A stretch of DNA of 64,000 bases, taken from the NCBI GenBank assembly GCA_918807975.1, contig OU964918.1, positions 45,368,477 through 45,432,476 of the forward strand, given 5' to 3'. Below, one piece after another: positions 12,746 through 24,439 of the stretch (positions are counted from its first letter, which is position 1; each line of letters opens with the position of its first letter). Source of the DNA: Aplidium turbinatum. Taxonomy: Eukaryota > Chordata > Ascidiacea > Aplousobranchia > Polyclinidae. The translations under genes and the position numbers were made by a program. The notes below the pieces were generated by a model. It was not told where the DNA came from, did not search any database, and saw nothing but the letters and a program-made list of their open reading frames with translations.

Positions 12746-15700
12746 GTAAGCTATAATATTGCCCTAACTACATAGCATAGTTTTCTAACAGGTCTATTTT
12801 TAACACTGGTAGGCCTATTGACTGCGCGTAGTTAAAGCTGTTGTTTGTAGATTTGTAGAAACGTTAAACAAAATAACAATTATAGTGTAGGTTATAAAAA
12901 CCTTCTCTTTCTCTGCACAGCCTACTAGACTAAAGATGACTTTCTTTACATTATTTGTGAAACAAATTTTTGTAACCAGTCAACCGGCATGTAAGGTAGG
13001 GTCGGAATCCCCTTTAAAGAGCTTGATGTTTTATTTTTTCTATGTTTTCATCTCCAGTCTCTATCTCCGCTTGCAGCATATAGCGCTTCAACGTGGGCAA
13101 GATGCTTCCATAAGGGTTTTGACAAATTTAATTTAGTGTCGCCAAACTGAGTCCGGTGTATGCTTGAATATTGCCTTGACATCTTTGTGGCTGTCCGCCT
13201 CGTCTACTCTTTCCCCTGACTCTGTCCTTTATGTTAATTTTAGCCTATTGACGCCATTTCTTAATTATTTGATATGGGCAAACAATATTAGGCTAGAACT
13301 TTTTGTTTTACTACAGATTTTTATGCATTTTATTTTATTGATTTAGCCTATTTGCATTTTATTGAATTCAGGTTTGTCACCAACAACCTACTTTTTTAAT
13401 TGTTACCTGGTCAAGTTGTGTTTTGTCGGTTACAAGTCTCATTCAATGTTTTATGCAAATTTTTAGTTTTTTGTAAGTTATCTCTTTTCTTTTCTAAACC
13501 GTGGTTGATTTATGCCCTTCGGCTTAATTTGCAATTAGAAAAAACATGTGTTAAAAAAAGTGTTAAAAACAATATGTAAAAAAATACAACATGTAAAAAA
13601 AAACATGTGTTAAACATGTAACATAGTTAAGCCACTGTGGTGTAACAAAAATGAGAACAAACAAACTTTATCATATTAAGAAAATGGCTGCTTTATATCA
13701 AGCTTTTTCTAGTTTGTGAAAAGCAAACAACCCAGACCAGAATTTTGAGTATCATTACTATTGATCTGATTGTTGTAACGTCAAAAATGCACCGCAGCTT
13801 AAGGGTTTATAGTTCACATATCCCCTCAAGCTACGCTATTGACAACAACAGGGTTACTAGGTATAGAAATTTGATACTGGCTTAATTGTCTTCAACAGCA
13901 ATACAGCATTTTCTTGAACAGAACCCCACCACCGTGGAAAGCAACGAATTGTGTTAAGAAATTTGAGACAAACAAGTTAGCTTTCAACAAAAAAACACCA
14001 ACAAACCTTTTTACATAGACGAGTTTTAAAAATAAAAACTGTTTCCATGACTTTGTTTGTTAAAAAAAACAAAAAAAAATAGTATAGAAAACTGAATGTT
14101 TATAAAATTAGTTAACACGCGACGCGTAAGTTCCTATCAAAGAACGTTTTCACTATAGATATAATATAGAATGACCCTATCTACCACGTTTCATAAACAT
14201 GATTACCCGTTTTCCGTAATACCTTTATGACTATGAGTAGCCTAATTATGCAACATAATTTTCGTTTATCATGTGAACCTTCAATCTTTCCAGGTGGCAT
14301 TGCGCCGTCAACAAGCGCAGGAAAGCAGCGAGTTATTTTCGTTGAGGCCTATTCTCAATTCTTCTTTAGCGCACTCCAGCGAGTCGCACCCATCAGCTCA
14401 CAACAACACAAGCAACAATGAAAACACTGTGACATCCTCCGGTAAACTTCATTTGCAATGATGGAAGAAAACTGCTTTGTTACATGATTTTAGCGCATAC
14501 AGTAGATTTGTCTTTTTTGCACGGTTTGCAAGAAAATTTGAAAAGGTTTCGCAACCAGCACAACTTCTCTCTTTTAGCACCCGACTCAAGATCACGCGGC
14601 GCTGGTTCGACTCTCGGGGTGTGCTCTTGATCAATATAGCACAACCTACCCTTTTAGCGCCCGACTCAAGATCACGCGGCACTGGTTCGACTCTCGGGGT
14701 GTGCTCTTGATCAATACATTTCAGGACTGCTTTCCATTCTGCGGCAAAGTGGGTGGAAAAGCTCACAGACTATAAAGCTTTAACTACTATGGAAACTTCA
14801 CTCTGACAATCTTGGTAACCGGCCCTGAGTCAGTGGTTTAAAGCCTCTACAAGTATGCGAAACTGATAGGAATAACCAAAAGATTGCTCAGTCGGAGGAT
14901 AAAGAATAAAAACCAAACCAATGACAAAAATTAATGGCAAAGTTATGCATTTTTTGCATTTCTCACTAACCGGATGTACCAGCTTTTAAACGTCGTAATT
15001 TGACAAGTTGAAAAATTTTCCTCTATTTTTTCTTTTATTGTTCTTAAAAATTAAATAGATATTGGTAGTTAGGCTACGTGCAATTGAGACTACAAACTTT
15101 TAACCTGCGCAAATTTTAGAACAAATCTGTGGAGAAAACAGATCAGAAGTGTCAGGAGAAGACAACTCTTTGCAGTTGACATCTCGTGGCAATGTTGTAG
15201 GAGCATTGAGCGATAACGGCCATACCACTAACGATGTGGAATCTCCACCATTTAAAATTCTTAAACTAGATGGAAAAACAAACCGGAAAGAATACAAGAG
15301 TGATGAACCCAGGTGACTTTGCTGGATTTCAGATGTATATAGTTAAAGAAATTTTTACAAACATTCTAATTTAAACAAATTAAAAAAAATTGATCTTCAA
15401 CTAAGCTACTTAGCAATGTAAAGGAGTACGGTAACCTAATCTAGTGTCGTTTTTATTGCTAATATTCATGTCAGCTACGAGACCAAAAGATAACAGCACT
15501 GAGACGATGATCGAAAGGACATGGGTTCGGCGGCTGTCGAAAATACGTGGTTGTATTTCAGCAAAATCATCGCAGCCTATGCTTGAAAGTGGAAAATATT
15601 GGCTTCCTTGCCTTTCCTTCCACTTTAATCTAATTTCTAAATCTTTTCTTACCGGGTGTAAGCCGGAATGTGACAACTAAATTTATATTGATGGCTTGTA

Positions 15701-16736
15701 TCGCAGCTCTGAACTTGACATGCTTTTCCGACTTTTCCCACAACATGAAAAATATCATTTGAGTTCGCTGTGGCAAGAATGTGATGGAGATTTTGTCAAG
15801 GCTACACAAAAGGTAATGCTTCATGTCATGCATCAGAGTTAAAAATACGCTTTGCATGGACTACATGTTGTCTAGTTTTATCATTTCCTTTCATTAGTTT
15901 TTCATTCTATAACTATATATCCTTGTAGGTGCTAGATGAAAAAGAAAACAATTTCAAAACAAGTTCCATTCAAAACAGCAAAAGTGATGTCGAAGATAAA
16001 TGCTTGACCCGACATTGTCAACATGCAGTTCAAAGACTCACAGAAGGTAAAGTAGTAGTGTTTAAATATAAATTAGAATATGTTTTGCTAGCCCTACTAG
16101 CTATAATTGACTGAGCTATAGCCTAAGCAAAATTTTGTAAGTAGGCTTAAACATGGGACAATATTTTTTTACGATGACCGATATCTACTTGTAGCAACGA
16201 ATTATTGGTTGATATCAAAATCATAAAAATAATGTATAATTTTTTTTACAGAAACTGCTGAAAGAAGAGATTTATCAACAAACTTTACTTGTCCACCAAC
16301 CGCATCCAACAACCCATTTTTCTTCAATTTTACACCAAATAGAAATGCTGCACCAATAATGGGATCACAGCTGCTCCCATTTGCGCCAAGATATCCTCCA
16401 CCATTATCTAGTCTCTCCAGCATGGTCAACAACATGACAAGAGGAATATCCTTTCCCTTTTCCAGATATTCACCTGATTTAATGCGAGACGCACTTTCAA
16501 GTCATCATTATCATCCACTTTTCAACGATACACTTCAGCGACCTATACAGACTCGCTTTTTCTTACCTGACGTCAAACGTAGTGACAATGTTGTGCCCAA
16601 TGCACAAAATGTTACCAATGCACCGGAAAGCAAAGACCAAAGGCAAGGAGAAAGCACGAGTGACGTGGAAGACAAATTCAAGATAAAAACAACTTTTAAA
16701 AGCGCAACTTTCTCAGAAAGTTCTAGTTCCAAATAA
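12497..16736 (+). CDS. DM-domain transcription factor, DMRTA (DMRT4/5)-like
   Basis: This is a nuclear DNA-binding protein of the doublesex/mab-3 family; DMRTA members act in neural and sexual development. Exons: 12497-12745, 14294-14441, 15120-15312, 15707-15812, 15929-16046 and 16252-16736. All junctions are GT-AG, the phases agree, and they give about 432 residues. Exon 1 holds the intertwined-zinc DM domain ([14 protein letters not shown], then [12 protein letters not shown]), continued in exon 2 as [10 protein letters not shown]. Exons 4-5 encode a DMA domain ([16 protein letters not shown]) shared by the DMRTA and DMRT3 classes. The HGVVxALKGHK form of the DM domain favours DMRTA over DMRT1. 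The C-terminal exon is Pro/Ser/Asn-rich. I chose the ATG at 12497 (MSGKEYF) over the in-frame ATG at 12383, whose upstream residues look like untranslated sequence. A possible 159-nt cassette exon (15497-15655) also fits the phases but has no recognisable homology. Confidence 0.9.
12746..14293. other. DMRT intron 1
   Basis: This intron of about 1.5 kb holds AT-rich sequence with four TAGGCCTA/TAGCCTA/TAGGCTA words near 12811, 13243, 13290 and 13345, plus the tail of 14228. I see no transposon ends or other gene in it. Confidence 0.6.
14562..14920 (+). mobile_element. SINE-A copy with tandemly duplicated head
   Basis: It lies in DMRT intron 2. The tRNA-like head (ACCCGACTCAAGATCACG through TGCTCTTGATCAATA) occurs twice, at about 14580-14637 and 14659-14717, before a single body and tail ending near CGGAGGATAAAGAATA. 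The B box is intact in both heads (GGTTCGACTCTCGGG). Confidence 0.85.
15707..15812 (+). CDS. DMRT exon with DMA domain
   Basis: Reads [16 protein letters not shown]...[12 protein letters not shown] and continues as VLDE in the next exon. It matches the ubiquitin-associated-like DMA fold of DMRTA/DMRT3 (L-D-x-L-x-R-x-FP-x-H, then G-D-x-V-x-A). The acceptor is TATCGCAG and the donor AAG|GTAATG. Confidence 0.85.
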
Positions 16737-17168
16737 ACAGATTCTGCTTTCAACATATACTGTAACGTTTAAACATGTCTCATAAACTATCTGTATGAAC
16801 ATTTTTTAGGCATAAGCTACTGTAAAATGAGTCGTTTGTTTTTTTTATACATAGATTTTCTCGCAGTAGGCTATCAATATCACTATCATAGCGACCTTCA
16901 AATTTTGTGGAACTACACTGAAAGTCTCATAATGAAAACCTCTTTTTAAAATCATTGAATAGACTACTGTGGAAATTCAGTCAACAGTTTAATGTAATTG
17001 GAGTTTGTCATGTTGTCATCGTTTTATAAATATATCTTAATGGTCATTTTTTATGACACTACCCACATTGCAATACCGCTCGCCATAATGAACAAAAAAA
17101 AAAACATAAAGTAAGTTAACCAATCTTACTTTGGTTTGGTTTTGATTCTTTGTCTTTTTTTTATCTTC

Positions 17169-17436
17169 CGCCCCGTTTGCTCAGTGGTTACGCGCCCGGC
17201 TTTAGATCACGCGGCGCTTATTCGACTCTTTTGAGCAACGCATTCTAAGGATTGCTTTCCATTCAGAGGCAGCTAATGAATGGAACAATTCCCTGGCAAC
17301 AACACTTCAACAATCGGAAATTTCACTCTGCCAATCTCGGTAACCAGTTTTGCGTCAAAAGCCTCTACAAGTATGCGAAACTACCAGGAATAACCTATCA
17401 AGGCTTTGTCAGTCCGAGGATGGTTGGTTGGTTTTA
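17169..17436 (+). mobile_element. SINE-A copy
   Basis: Head from 17169 (TTTGCTCAGTGGTTACGCGC), partly shortened around the B box, then the full body and a tail ending CAGTCCGAGGATGG. It is followed immediately by an opposite-strand head fragment. Confidence 0.85.
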
Positions 17437-17440
17437 ACTT

Positions 17441-17502
17441 GATCTTGAAACTTCTTCGTTCACGAAGTCACGCGATAACCAAAGCTGAGCTATCGGGCCT
17501 GA
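17441..17502 (-). mobile_element. SINE-A head fragment, inverted
   Basis: The minus-strand tRNA-like head of the same family (AGCTCAGCTTTGGTTATCGC on that strand) abuts the tail of the preceding copy, giving a tail-to-tail arrangement. Confidence 0.7.
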
Positions 17503-17615
17503 CAAAATGCTTTCCTCTAGCGATGTGACCTTTTAGGCCTATTTGGATGAGTCTCTTACAAGTCAGCAGTTGTGAACTGAGCTAGCAACATTTGAGCAAT
17601 TAGCTGAAGTCGGTA

Positions 17616-18397
17616 GGAGAGACCGGAGATAGTTTGGACGCGGGGATACCTCGGATAAGGCATTTGACGTCACAGTAGAGGATTGTTAAATCACGTTTAC
17701 CAAAGCTTTGTGGCTCCATTACAAATCAGGATAAAGTTTGCAAGTACGTCTGGTTTTCTTAGAAAGTTGAAGTCGAAAAAGTAATTTTATCAGTGATATC
17801 GAGATTTCAAAATTGTAGACGTGTATGATCATAATTCCGTTGTAGTTAACCAAAACAAACTTTTTATTGATTGAGATTGTAGTTTGAAAGCAATATTCAG
17901 ATAAGCAAGTGATGATTTTGACCAGCAGTTAATCAGGTAGCCATATTTTCTTTATTTACCTGTAGTCACGTGGTCGGGGATACTTCGGACACAATGGCCG
18001 TAGGATCCCCATGGAAAAAATCAAACAAAATCTTATTTTCAGATTTTTTGAATAATTTATTGGATTTTAAAGCCATAATAGTTTGGAAATATAAAAGAAA
18101 ATCAAATATTCTGTAATAACTGTCAAATCAACTCAAAACGTTTGCATAAAATTGCTGTCCGAGATGACCCCAGGCATGTCCGAGATGACCCCAGGCATTA
18201 TTTATGCAAATTATAAGTTGAGTTGTTGCTTTTTATAAGCATTTCCAGTTTGCTTAAAGAAACGATACTCCTACCTTTTTTCGGCAAAGCTTTACGGTTT
18301 ACAACAAAATAACATTTACGAACTTGTTTTGTAGCCTAAGTTAAAAAAAAAAATATGGGCTGTTTTCAAAAAATTGTCCGAGCTATCCCCGGTCTCC
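17616..18397. mobile_element. TIR MITE with repeated GGGGATAnnTCGGAC phrase
   Basis: The ends are GGAGAGACCGGAGATAG and CTATCCCCGGTCTCC. The terminal phrase recurs inside in both orientations (GGGGATACCTCGGA at 17641, GGGGATACTTCGGAC at 17977, TGTCCGAGATGACCCC twice near 18177 and 18191). A TA precedes the left end; the right flank is ACTA, so the target duplication is not clean. The architecture is like the GGGGAAGG elements at 54817 and 61021. Confidence 0.75.
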
Positions 18398-19179
18398 ACT
18401 AGATGATGAAACTGAGAAAGTAACAACTGAATGTCACAAGTTAGCGAAATGACTTTGACAAGCAACGACCAAGTAGCCTAATTTCGACGTGAGCACGTTA
18501 ATCTCATTTGCTGACTTGGCAGTAGCTGAAATGTATTTGTGGCACACTTCTAGAGTTGAAGCACACACTGAGTTGTCGCGTGCCGCGTGGTCCGACGACC
18601 TATTTGGATGGTGCGACAATATACCAGGCATGGATGAACCATTTTAAAAGTAGGTGGGCTCAGAGGCGCAGCAGTTATTGTCAATCAAACTTCTGGGGGC
18701 GAATCCCCCCAGACCCCCCATAACATTGTTTCATTTCTAATATTTGAAATCGTTTATACGTTGTGCTTGCATGAGTGCTTTTCGTGCCAACAACCAACAA
18801 TTTTCCATTTTTGTGCTCGATTTGGCCAAAAAAAATTGTTAAATTGCTCTGAAACGCTGTATAAAATGTGGCAATAATGTATGCACAATTACAAGGCAAC
18901 AATGCACACACAGTTATTATATCACCTGGCAGTAATAATCTGCAGCATTATACACTACAGTAGCCTTCGTGTATATGTAATGATATCATTGTTTTAACCA
19001 GAGACCATAAAAAATAATTATATTGATTGATAGATTGCTCCACCAATCACACGCAACCACACCCACACGTGCCTAATACCACAGCCACAGCCTAATAAGC
19101 TACATCAAAAATTACGAGGCGGTTTCTTAAAGTTCCCAGACCACTTGGAAAGATTATGAGCCCTGTGGCGCCCGAGAGC

Positions 19180-19310
19180 TAATTTTCTCTGACGCAGAGC
19201 GTGTCACTTCTATGATGTCAAGCCGTATTCTAAAATATTCTCTGTGACGGTAGAGAGCCATTTTCTCTGACGCAGAGCGCGTCACTTCTATGACGCCAAG
19301 TCGAATTTTG
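19180..19310. repeat. Tandem duplication, ~75-bp unit, two copies
   Basis: TTTTCTCTGACGCAGAGCG...GTCACTTCTATGA occurs at about 19184-19225 and again at about 19261-19300 with matching flanks. I see no coding meaning. Confidence 0.8.
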
Positions 19311-19545
19311 GAACCTTCCGTCCAATCAACAAATACCGCGTGCTCTCGGAATGCAGTTTCGCAATCAATCTTTGCATTGTGCCTGAATCGCAGTACCACT
19401 GTATTTCATCGACTAGTGAATCCACCGTTGTATTACGTTAGATGATCGCATGTAGAATTGGCAATGCCTGTGGATGCGCCTCTCCAATCTAAACTAGAGT
19501 TTTTTTAAGAAACTGCAACTATGATCCTTCACTTACTATATTATA

Positions 19546-21030
19546 CACCAGCTCAGTGGGCGAGTGGTTTCGCCTTCGGCTCTGATGCTGGTAGATATAA
19601 GATCGATTCCAGGTCGGGTCAAACCCAGGGTTGTCAGATTGGAATAATTGATTCCAGATCTGGAATCAAAACGAACTGTCTAGTAGGGAAAAAAAATGTC
19701 TGGAATCTGGAATAATTTTTAGAAGCAAATTGGGATTGTTTAGACAAGTCTAGATTGTTTCGGTAATTGCCTTTTTTTCATTGCATTTAGTAGCTGCAAC
19801 GCGTGCGCGTAACTTTCTGCCTTAGTTCCGTCTCTTTGATTGAAACTGTGTTGCTGAATTGCACGCTATCTGGCACGAAAGCCTGTGTGTGAGAAGTGTG
19901 ACGCAACCTAGTTAGCTGACAGGACTTTCCGCTCACTTAACACTGGGTTGTATTTCCATGTATGTTAAGTTTAGGCTACTTTTAATCTGTTATGTTTTTA
20001 GGTTGTTACAGAATGCAGTACCGTAGTTACTGTTAAGTACCGGTACGATATTCATTGATTTTCATATTTTGTTGCATCGAAGCAGTTAGATAAGAAGTTC
20101 AAAAATCCAAGCGTATGTGAAGTTTATTGTAGGAAGAATATGGCTCTACGCAGTGGCGTATCCTGGTGGGTTGAGCAAGGGATTGAAGGGAAGCAATAAA
20201 ACTCGTAGGGGGTAAGAACGTTCCGAAGGCATGCGTATTCTAGGGGGTCCGAGGGCATGCCCCCTGGAAAAATTTTGCAAATTTACACTCAAATAATGGA
20301 TTATATGTAGTGCTTTCTGGAAACACTTTTAGGGTACGCTAATATTTGTATGTACGTACGGTATGAAATTTTTTAGCAGATATACAGCGATTAACTTATT
20401 AAAGGTAGCTCTTACACAAACGGGCAAAAACTGGGCAAGGCTTCTCAGCAGGAGGCAACCCTACGTACATTTTTCAAGAATTCTAATGATATAAAGAAAA
20501 AACAGTTGCTCTTTCGCTTGCTGTGTTCATTTGTCAGCATACATCGTTTACACTGCCAATCATTTGACAAACTTAATTTTTCAACAAGCACGCAGGCACA
20601 GACATAAAATTGGGGTGAACAAAGGCTACAAAACTTGATAAAAAATGTGCTGGCATCATCTTATCTTAGGGATATTTTCATTTCAACATGAAGATTCTCA
20701 CCACTACATATTGTAAGTTATATCATATTTACAATATACACTGCGTATTTAATGGTATTTTGTTTTAGACTTGAAATGAAATGTCTAGAATAAATTTAGA
20801 ATAATTTAGAATCAAACTGGCATGCAATCTGGAAGGGAAGGCTACAACTAATCTGACAACCCTGGTCAAACCGAAGACTTTAAAAACGGTACCGATTGTG
20901 TTCTATCCTGCATAGCGCAGCGAGAATGAGTCAGGTAATAATGTAATGACATCGTAAAGCTGATACAAATTAAAAATGAGCCCTGTCGCTAAAAGATCTT
21001 AGCTGTTGTAGAGCGACAATAAATAAAACC
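19546..21030 (+). mobile_element. SINE-C (tRNA-derived), split by a hAT-like MITE
   Basis: A-box-like GCTCAGTGGGCGAGTGG and B-box-like AGATCGATTCCAGG at 19550-19615. The sequence resumes after the insertion at 20865 and ends in a tail near AATAAATAAAACC (about 21020). It is a family distinct from SINE-A and SINE-B. Confidence 0.65.
19626..20864. mobile_element. hAT-type MITE, CAGGGTTGTCAGATT ends
   Basis: CAGGGTTGTCAGATTGG on the left and CTAATCTGACAACCCTG on the right, with the perfect 8-bp duplication GTCAAACC (19618-19625, 20865-20872). A single CAGTGGCGTATCCTGG block at 20154 suggests the end of another element inside. No transposase is readable. Confidence 0.92.
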
Positions 21031-22234
21031 ATAACATTATTATTACTTATACTATACTGTTCGAGACGATTCGAGGATTATTCAACTCAGACTCGCTATT
21101 ATTCCGTTTGTAATCAAGAATGTTAAACGGAGAAATGTAATATGCAGTATTCTGTTCTCTGGAAGATGCAGTTGTAAACGAAGTTTCTTTTCCCCAAAGT
21201 TGAAGTTCTTTTTGTTGTGATGAAGTTCCTAGTGTAGTACACCAGCATGCTAGTATTTCGGTAGCGGGATTGTCAATAGTTCGGTGTTCTCTTTTTTTCT
21301 ATGTTTGGATTCTGTTCTTCTGAAACCAGCGGTCAAGTTAATAAACGTCTTAAAGGAGTCTATCTTGTGGTCAAGTACTATTCTGTCAACTAGTCAATAA
21401 AATAGGCAGTGAAGAAGACTATCGTGTCCTGGTCATTCCTCGCCAGTTCTGATCCCGGTTCTGCCCAGGAATGTCGCCGTCAGCACGGACGGCTGCATAT
21501 GAGCGCGCGTGCTAACTACCGCGTCCGCTACAAGCCCCTAAAATCATTCCGGACCGATTCCAAAAATACCACCTGTCGAGCTCCCCTGTCAACGCTACTG
21601 CTGGTAGGCTATCAGTCAAGAAGAAAGGAACTTGAGTGTGGTATCCGGGACTTTAAGTACGGAGTTGTGTTTAGGCAACAGGTACTCTCCATTCGGTTTT
21701 CCGTTAATCGTTTGTCAAATTACAACTCAGATGCCTTGTAGTCTATATCAGTAGGCTACCGCTACGCCTTTGAAGTTAATTTATTGGCACAAACGTCGTC
21801 GATAGAGATGCACATCTGAAAGAGTAGGCTATAGATTTGAAATGGAGAAAATGTTCCGGTTACAGCCGATGTTGACAAAATGATAAGAGTGACTTCTTTG
21901 AAAAAAGTTTGGCTTGTTGGATGCTAACATATGGTAGGGCAGGCCTAGGGAGAGTGTCCAAAAATGGTAGACACAGGCATCCGGTCCCAGTGCTCAGAAT
22001 GTCGTTGATGGAACTAAAAGTATCGATAGCCATTGCGACTACATTCAATAACAATTAACATCATCACTATATTTGTTTAAATCGAGGTTGGCTGGCAATT
22101 GCGGTCTTAAATCACAACATCCTTTGATCTCAAGAGAACTTAATCATTGCAAAAAATTGCAAACTCAAGTTTTTACTGGAAACAGAGCCAATACTAAAAA
22201 ATTATATTTATTAAAAAGTTTACTCAGGTTTAGA

Positions 22235-22753
22235 GGTACCCGGTCAATTGGTCGACAAACATTTGGTCGACAGTCATTTGGTCGACAGGACGTTTGGTCG
22301 ACAAACATTTGGTCGACAGGGCATTTGGTCGACAGACATTTGGTCGACAGGACGTTTGGTCGACAGACATTTAGTCGACTAGACATTTGGTCGACAGAAC
22401 ATTTGGTCGACAGAACGATTCATTTTACCTAACCCTTAATTAATCCTAACCTAACCCTAACCCTAACTCTAACCCAAATGTCCTGTCGACCAAATGTCTT
22501 GTCGACCAAATGTCTGTCGACCAAATGTCTTGTCGACCAAATGTCTTGTCGACCAAATGTCTTGTCGACCAAATGTCTTGTCGACCAAATGTCCTGTCGA
22601 CCAAATGTTTGTCGACCAAATGTCTGTCGACCAAATGTCCTGTCGACCAAATGACTGTCGACCAAATAACTGTCGATCAAATGACTGTCGACCAAATGAC
22701 TGTCGACCAAATGACTGTCGACCAAATGTCTGTCGACCAATCGACCGGCCACC
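22235..22753. mobile_element. Palindromic GTCGACCAAATG array with telomere-like core
   Basis: Outward-facing arrays of an 18-20-bp unit built on CATTTGGTCGACAG occupy 22250-22420 (plus sense) and about 22480-22745 (minus sense). Between them lies a CCCTAA-type tract at 22430-22480. The termini GGTACCCGGTCAATTGG and CCAATCGACCGGCCACC are imperfect inverted repeats. The flanks duplicate GGTTTAGA (22227-22234, 22754-22761), so this is a discrete inserted element. The long frames reading CRPNV or LVDRT repeats are by-products of the array. Confidence 0.88.
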
Positions 22754-23065
22754 GGTTTAGAAACCGCACCCTTTGGGTAAACGTAACAAATAGTATACAA
22801 GCGCAGCAGTGTTGATACCTCACAGTGGGCCCTATGACATAGAATTGTGACATATTGACAAGCAAAAGAAACATTCAAAGAAAAATGTCAGTGATTAATT
22901 AAGAGAACTAATGGGTTTGATTGTAGGCAAGCACATTTTCATTTTACATTCCCAAACACTTTTTCAACTAAAACGTGTATTTGGCAGTCAAAAAATTTGT
23001 TTATGATGTCTTCAACCTTTTTGTTTCTCAAAATGGATAAAACCAGATAAGAATTAAGGCATATC

Positions 23066-23369
23066 TGCCCCAACAACTCAGTTGGTTAGCGCGTGACTTC
23101 GTAAACGAAGAAGCTTCAAGATCAAGCGCGATGGTTCGATTCTCGGTGTGTACGCTTGAATCACGCATTTTAGGGACTGCTCTCCATTCAGCAACCCGTA
23201 ATGGATAGAATAATTTCCGGCAACAACAGTTCAACAATCGGAAACTTCACTTTGTCAATCTCGATAACCGGCCCTACGTCAAAAGCCGTTACAAGTATGT
23301 GAAACTACCAGAAATAACCTACCAAGGTTTTGTCAGAATGAGGATAAAGATTCAAAAACCAACCAACCA
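23066..23369 (+). mobile_element. SINE-A copy, full length
   Basis: The head has A box AACTCAGTTGGTTAGCGCG and B box GGTTCGATTCTCGG. The body contains ATAATTTCCGGCAACAAC and TCTCGATAACCGGCCC. The tail ends AGGATAAAGATTC followed by an AACC repeat. About 300 bp. Confidence 0.9.
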
Positions 23370-24439
23370 TTGAGCAGTTAATATTTCATAACTGAAACAC
23401 TTTTTTACACGGTTTTGTTTAAAGCAACTTACCAAATTTTGAAAGTTGCAAACTTTTAATGGGTGACAAAATCTTTGTTTGAGTATGAAATTTTCCCTCA
23501 ATTGCCTCTTAAAAGGCGTGTTTGGGAGCTTCTGTAGGAACGTCAAAAAAGCAACGCAAACAACTATGGTTCCCGGGTTGAGGATTGACTACAGTGGGCT
23601 ATTACTAGGGCCATTTTTATTTTGACCTAAAAAAAATGTTTTGACTTTGTTTTGACCTAACGAAAATGCTTATTTGTAGAGGCCACACGTCTGTGAAGCC
23701 ACAGTTCTTCCTTAAATTGATACCAGTTATCCAAACATGATGTTTTGTCGATTTCAGACCCAAACGTAATATTTTGTCGAAAATTCAAGGTGTTTTATGG
23801 ATTATAAAAAGTGCGTCGTGTTTTTTAACGATAGATTTAAGTAACCTTTGTTGTTTTGTTCTTATGGAAGTGACACTTTGCCTCGATTTTTTCCGCATGG
23901 TAAATTAAATTCATCAGTAAAATCTCGACAAAGGATTAAATCTGAAGACGATTTAGCTTGTTTGGGCAGTTTAGTTTAGTATTACAGAATGTCAGTAGGC
24001 TATTCCTAAAATCCAAACTGTTGATCTTCGAAAAGACCACGTTTGTGAAGAGGGAGTGTTTTATAAAAATTATTTAAATACGTAACAATGAATAAACAAT
24101 GGAAAATTTGCGATAAAAGCTAGTGCTGATCCAAGTTGAATTGTGACATATTTCCTGCTTTTATAGGTTAATATGATTTAGTTGTGTCGCAGTTCCTGAT
24201 TTACAAAGCTTCCATGAGGATTTTGACAAAACTTACTCTCAAGAAACAGACATAATAATTTATTTGCATCAGACAAATAACGAACTACAACAACGAAATA
24301 ACATCAAAAAATAACAAAATAATACACAAACTGCAAATGCACAAAATCTCAATAAATAGGCTAGGCCTATCTACTGTTACAAGTTTACAGACAATGGTAC
24401 GGTAGCGTTACAAGTTAGAAGAACTGAAAGTATTGAGAA

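Noticed and set aside
18660-18730. hAT end (CAGAGGCGCAGCAG with GGGGGCGAATCCCCC)
   Set aside because: No partner end or target duplication was found.
20148-20290. Separate CAGTGGCGTATCC transposon
   Set aside because: Only one end is visible, so no boundaries can be given.
21000-21740. Possible solo LTR or coding exon (110-codon frame at 21409)
   Set aside because: I could not find matching terminal dinucleotides, a flanking duplication or a partner copy, and the frame shows no known domain.
22235-22753. CRISPR-like array
   Set aside because: Eukaryotic context, spacers too short and the units inverted about a centre; it is a palindromic satellite-like element.
22073-22878. Repetitive CRPNV / LVDRTFGRQ proteins on both strands
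   Set aside because: They are translations of the GTCGAC tandem array, open in several frames on both strands because the unit lacks stops.
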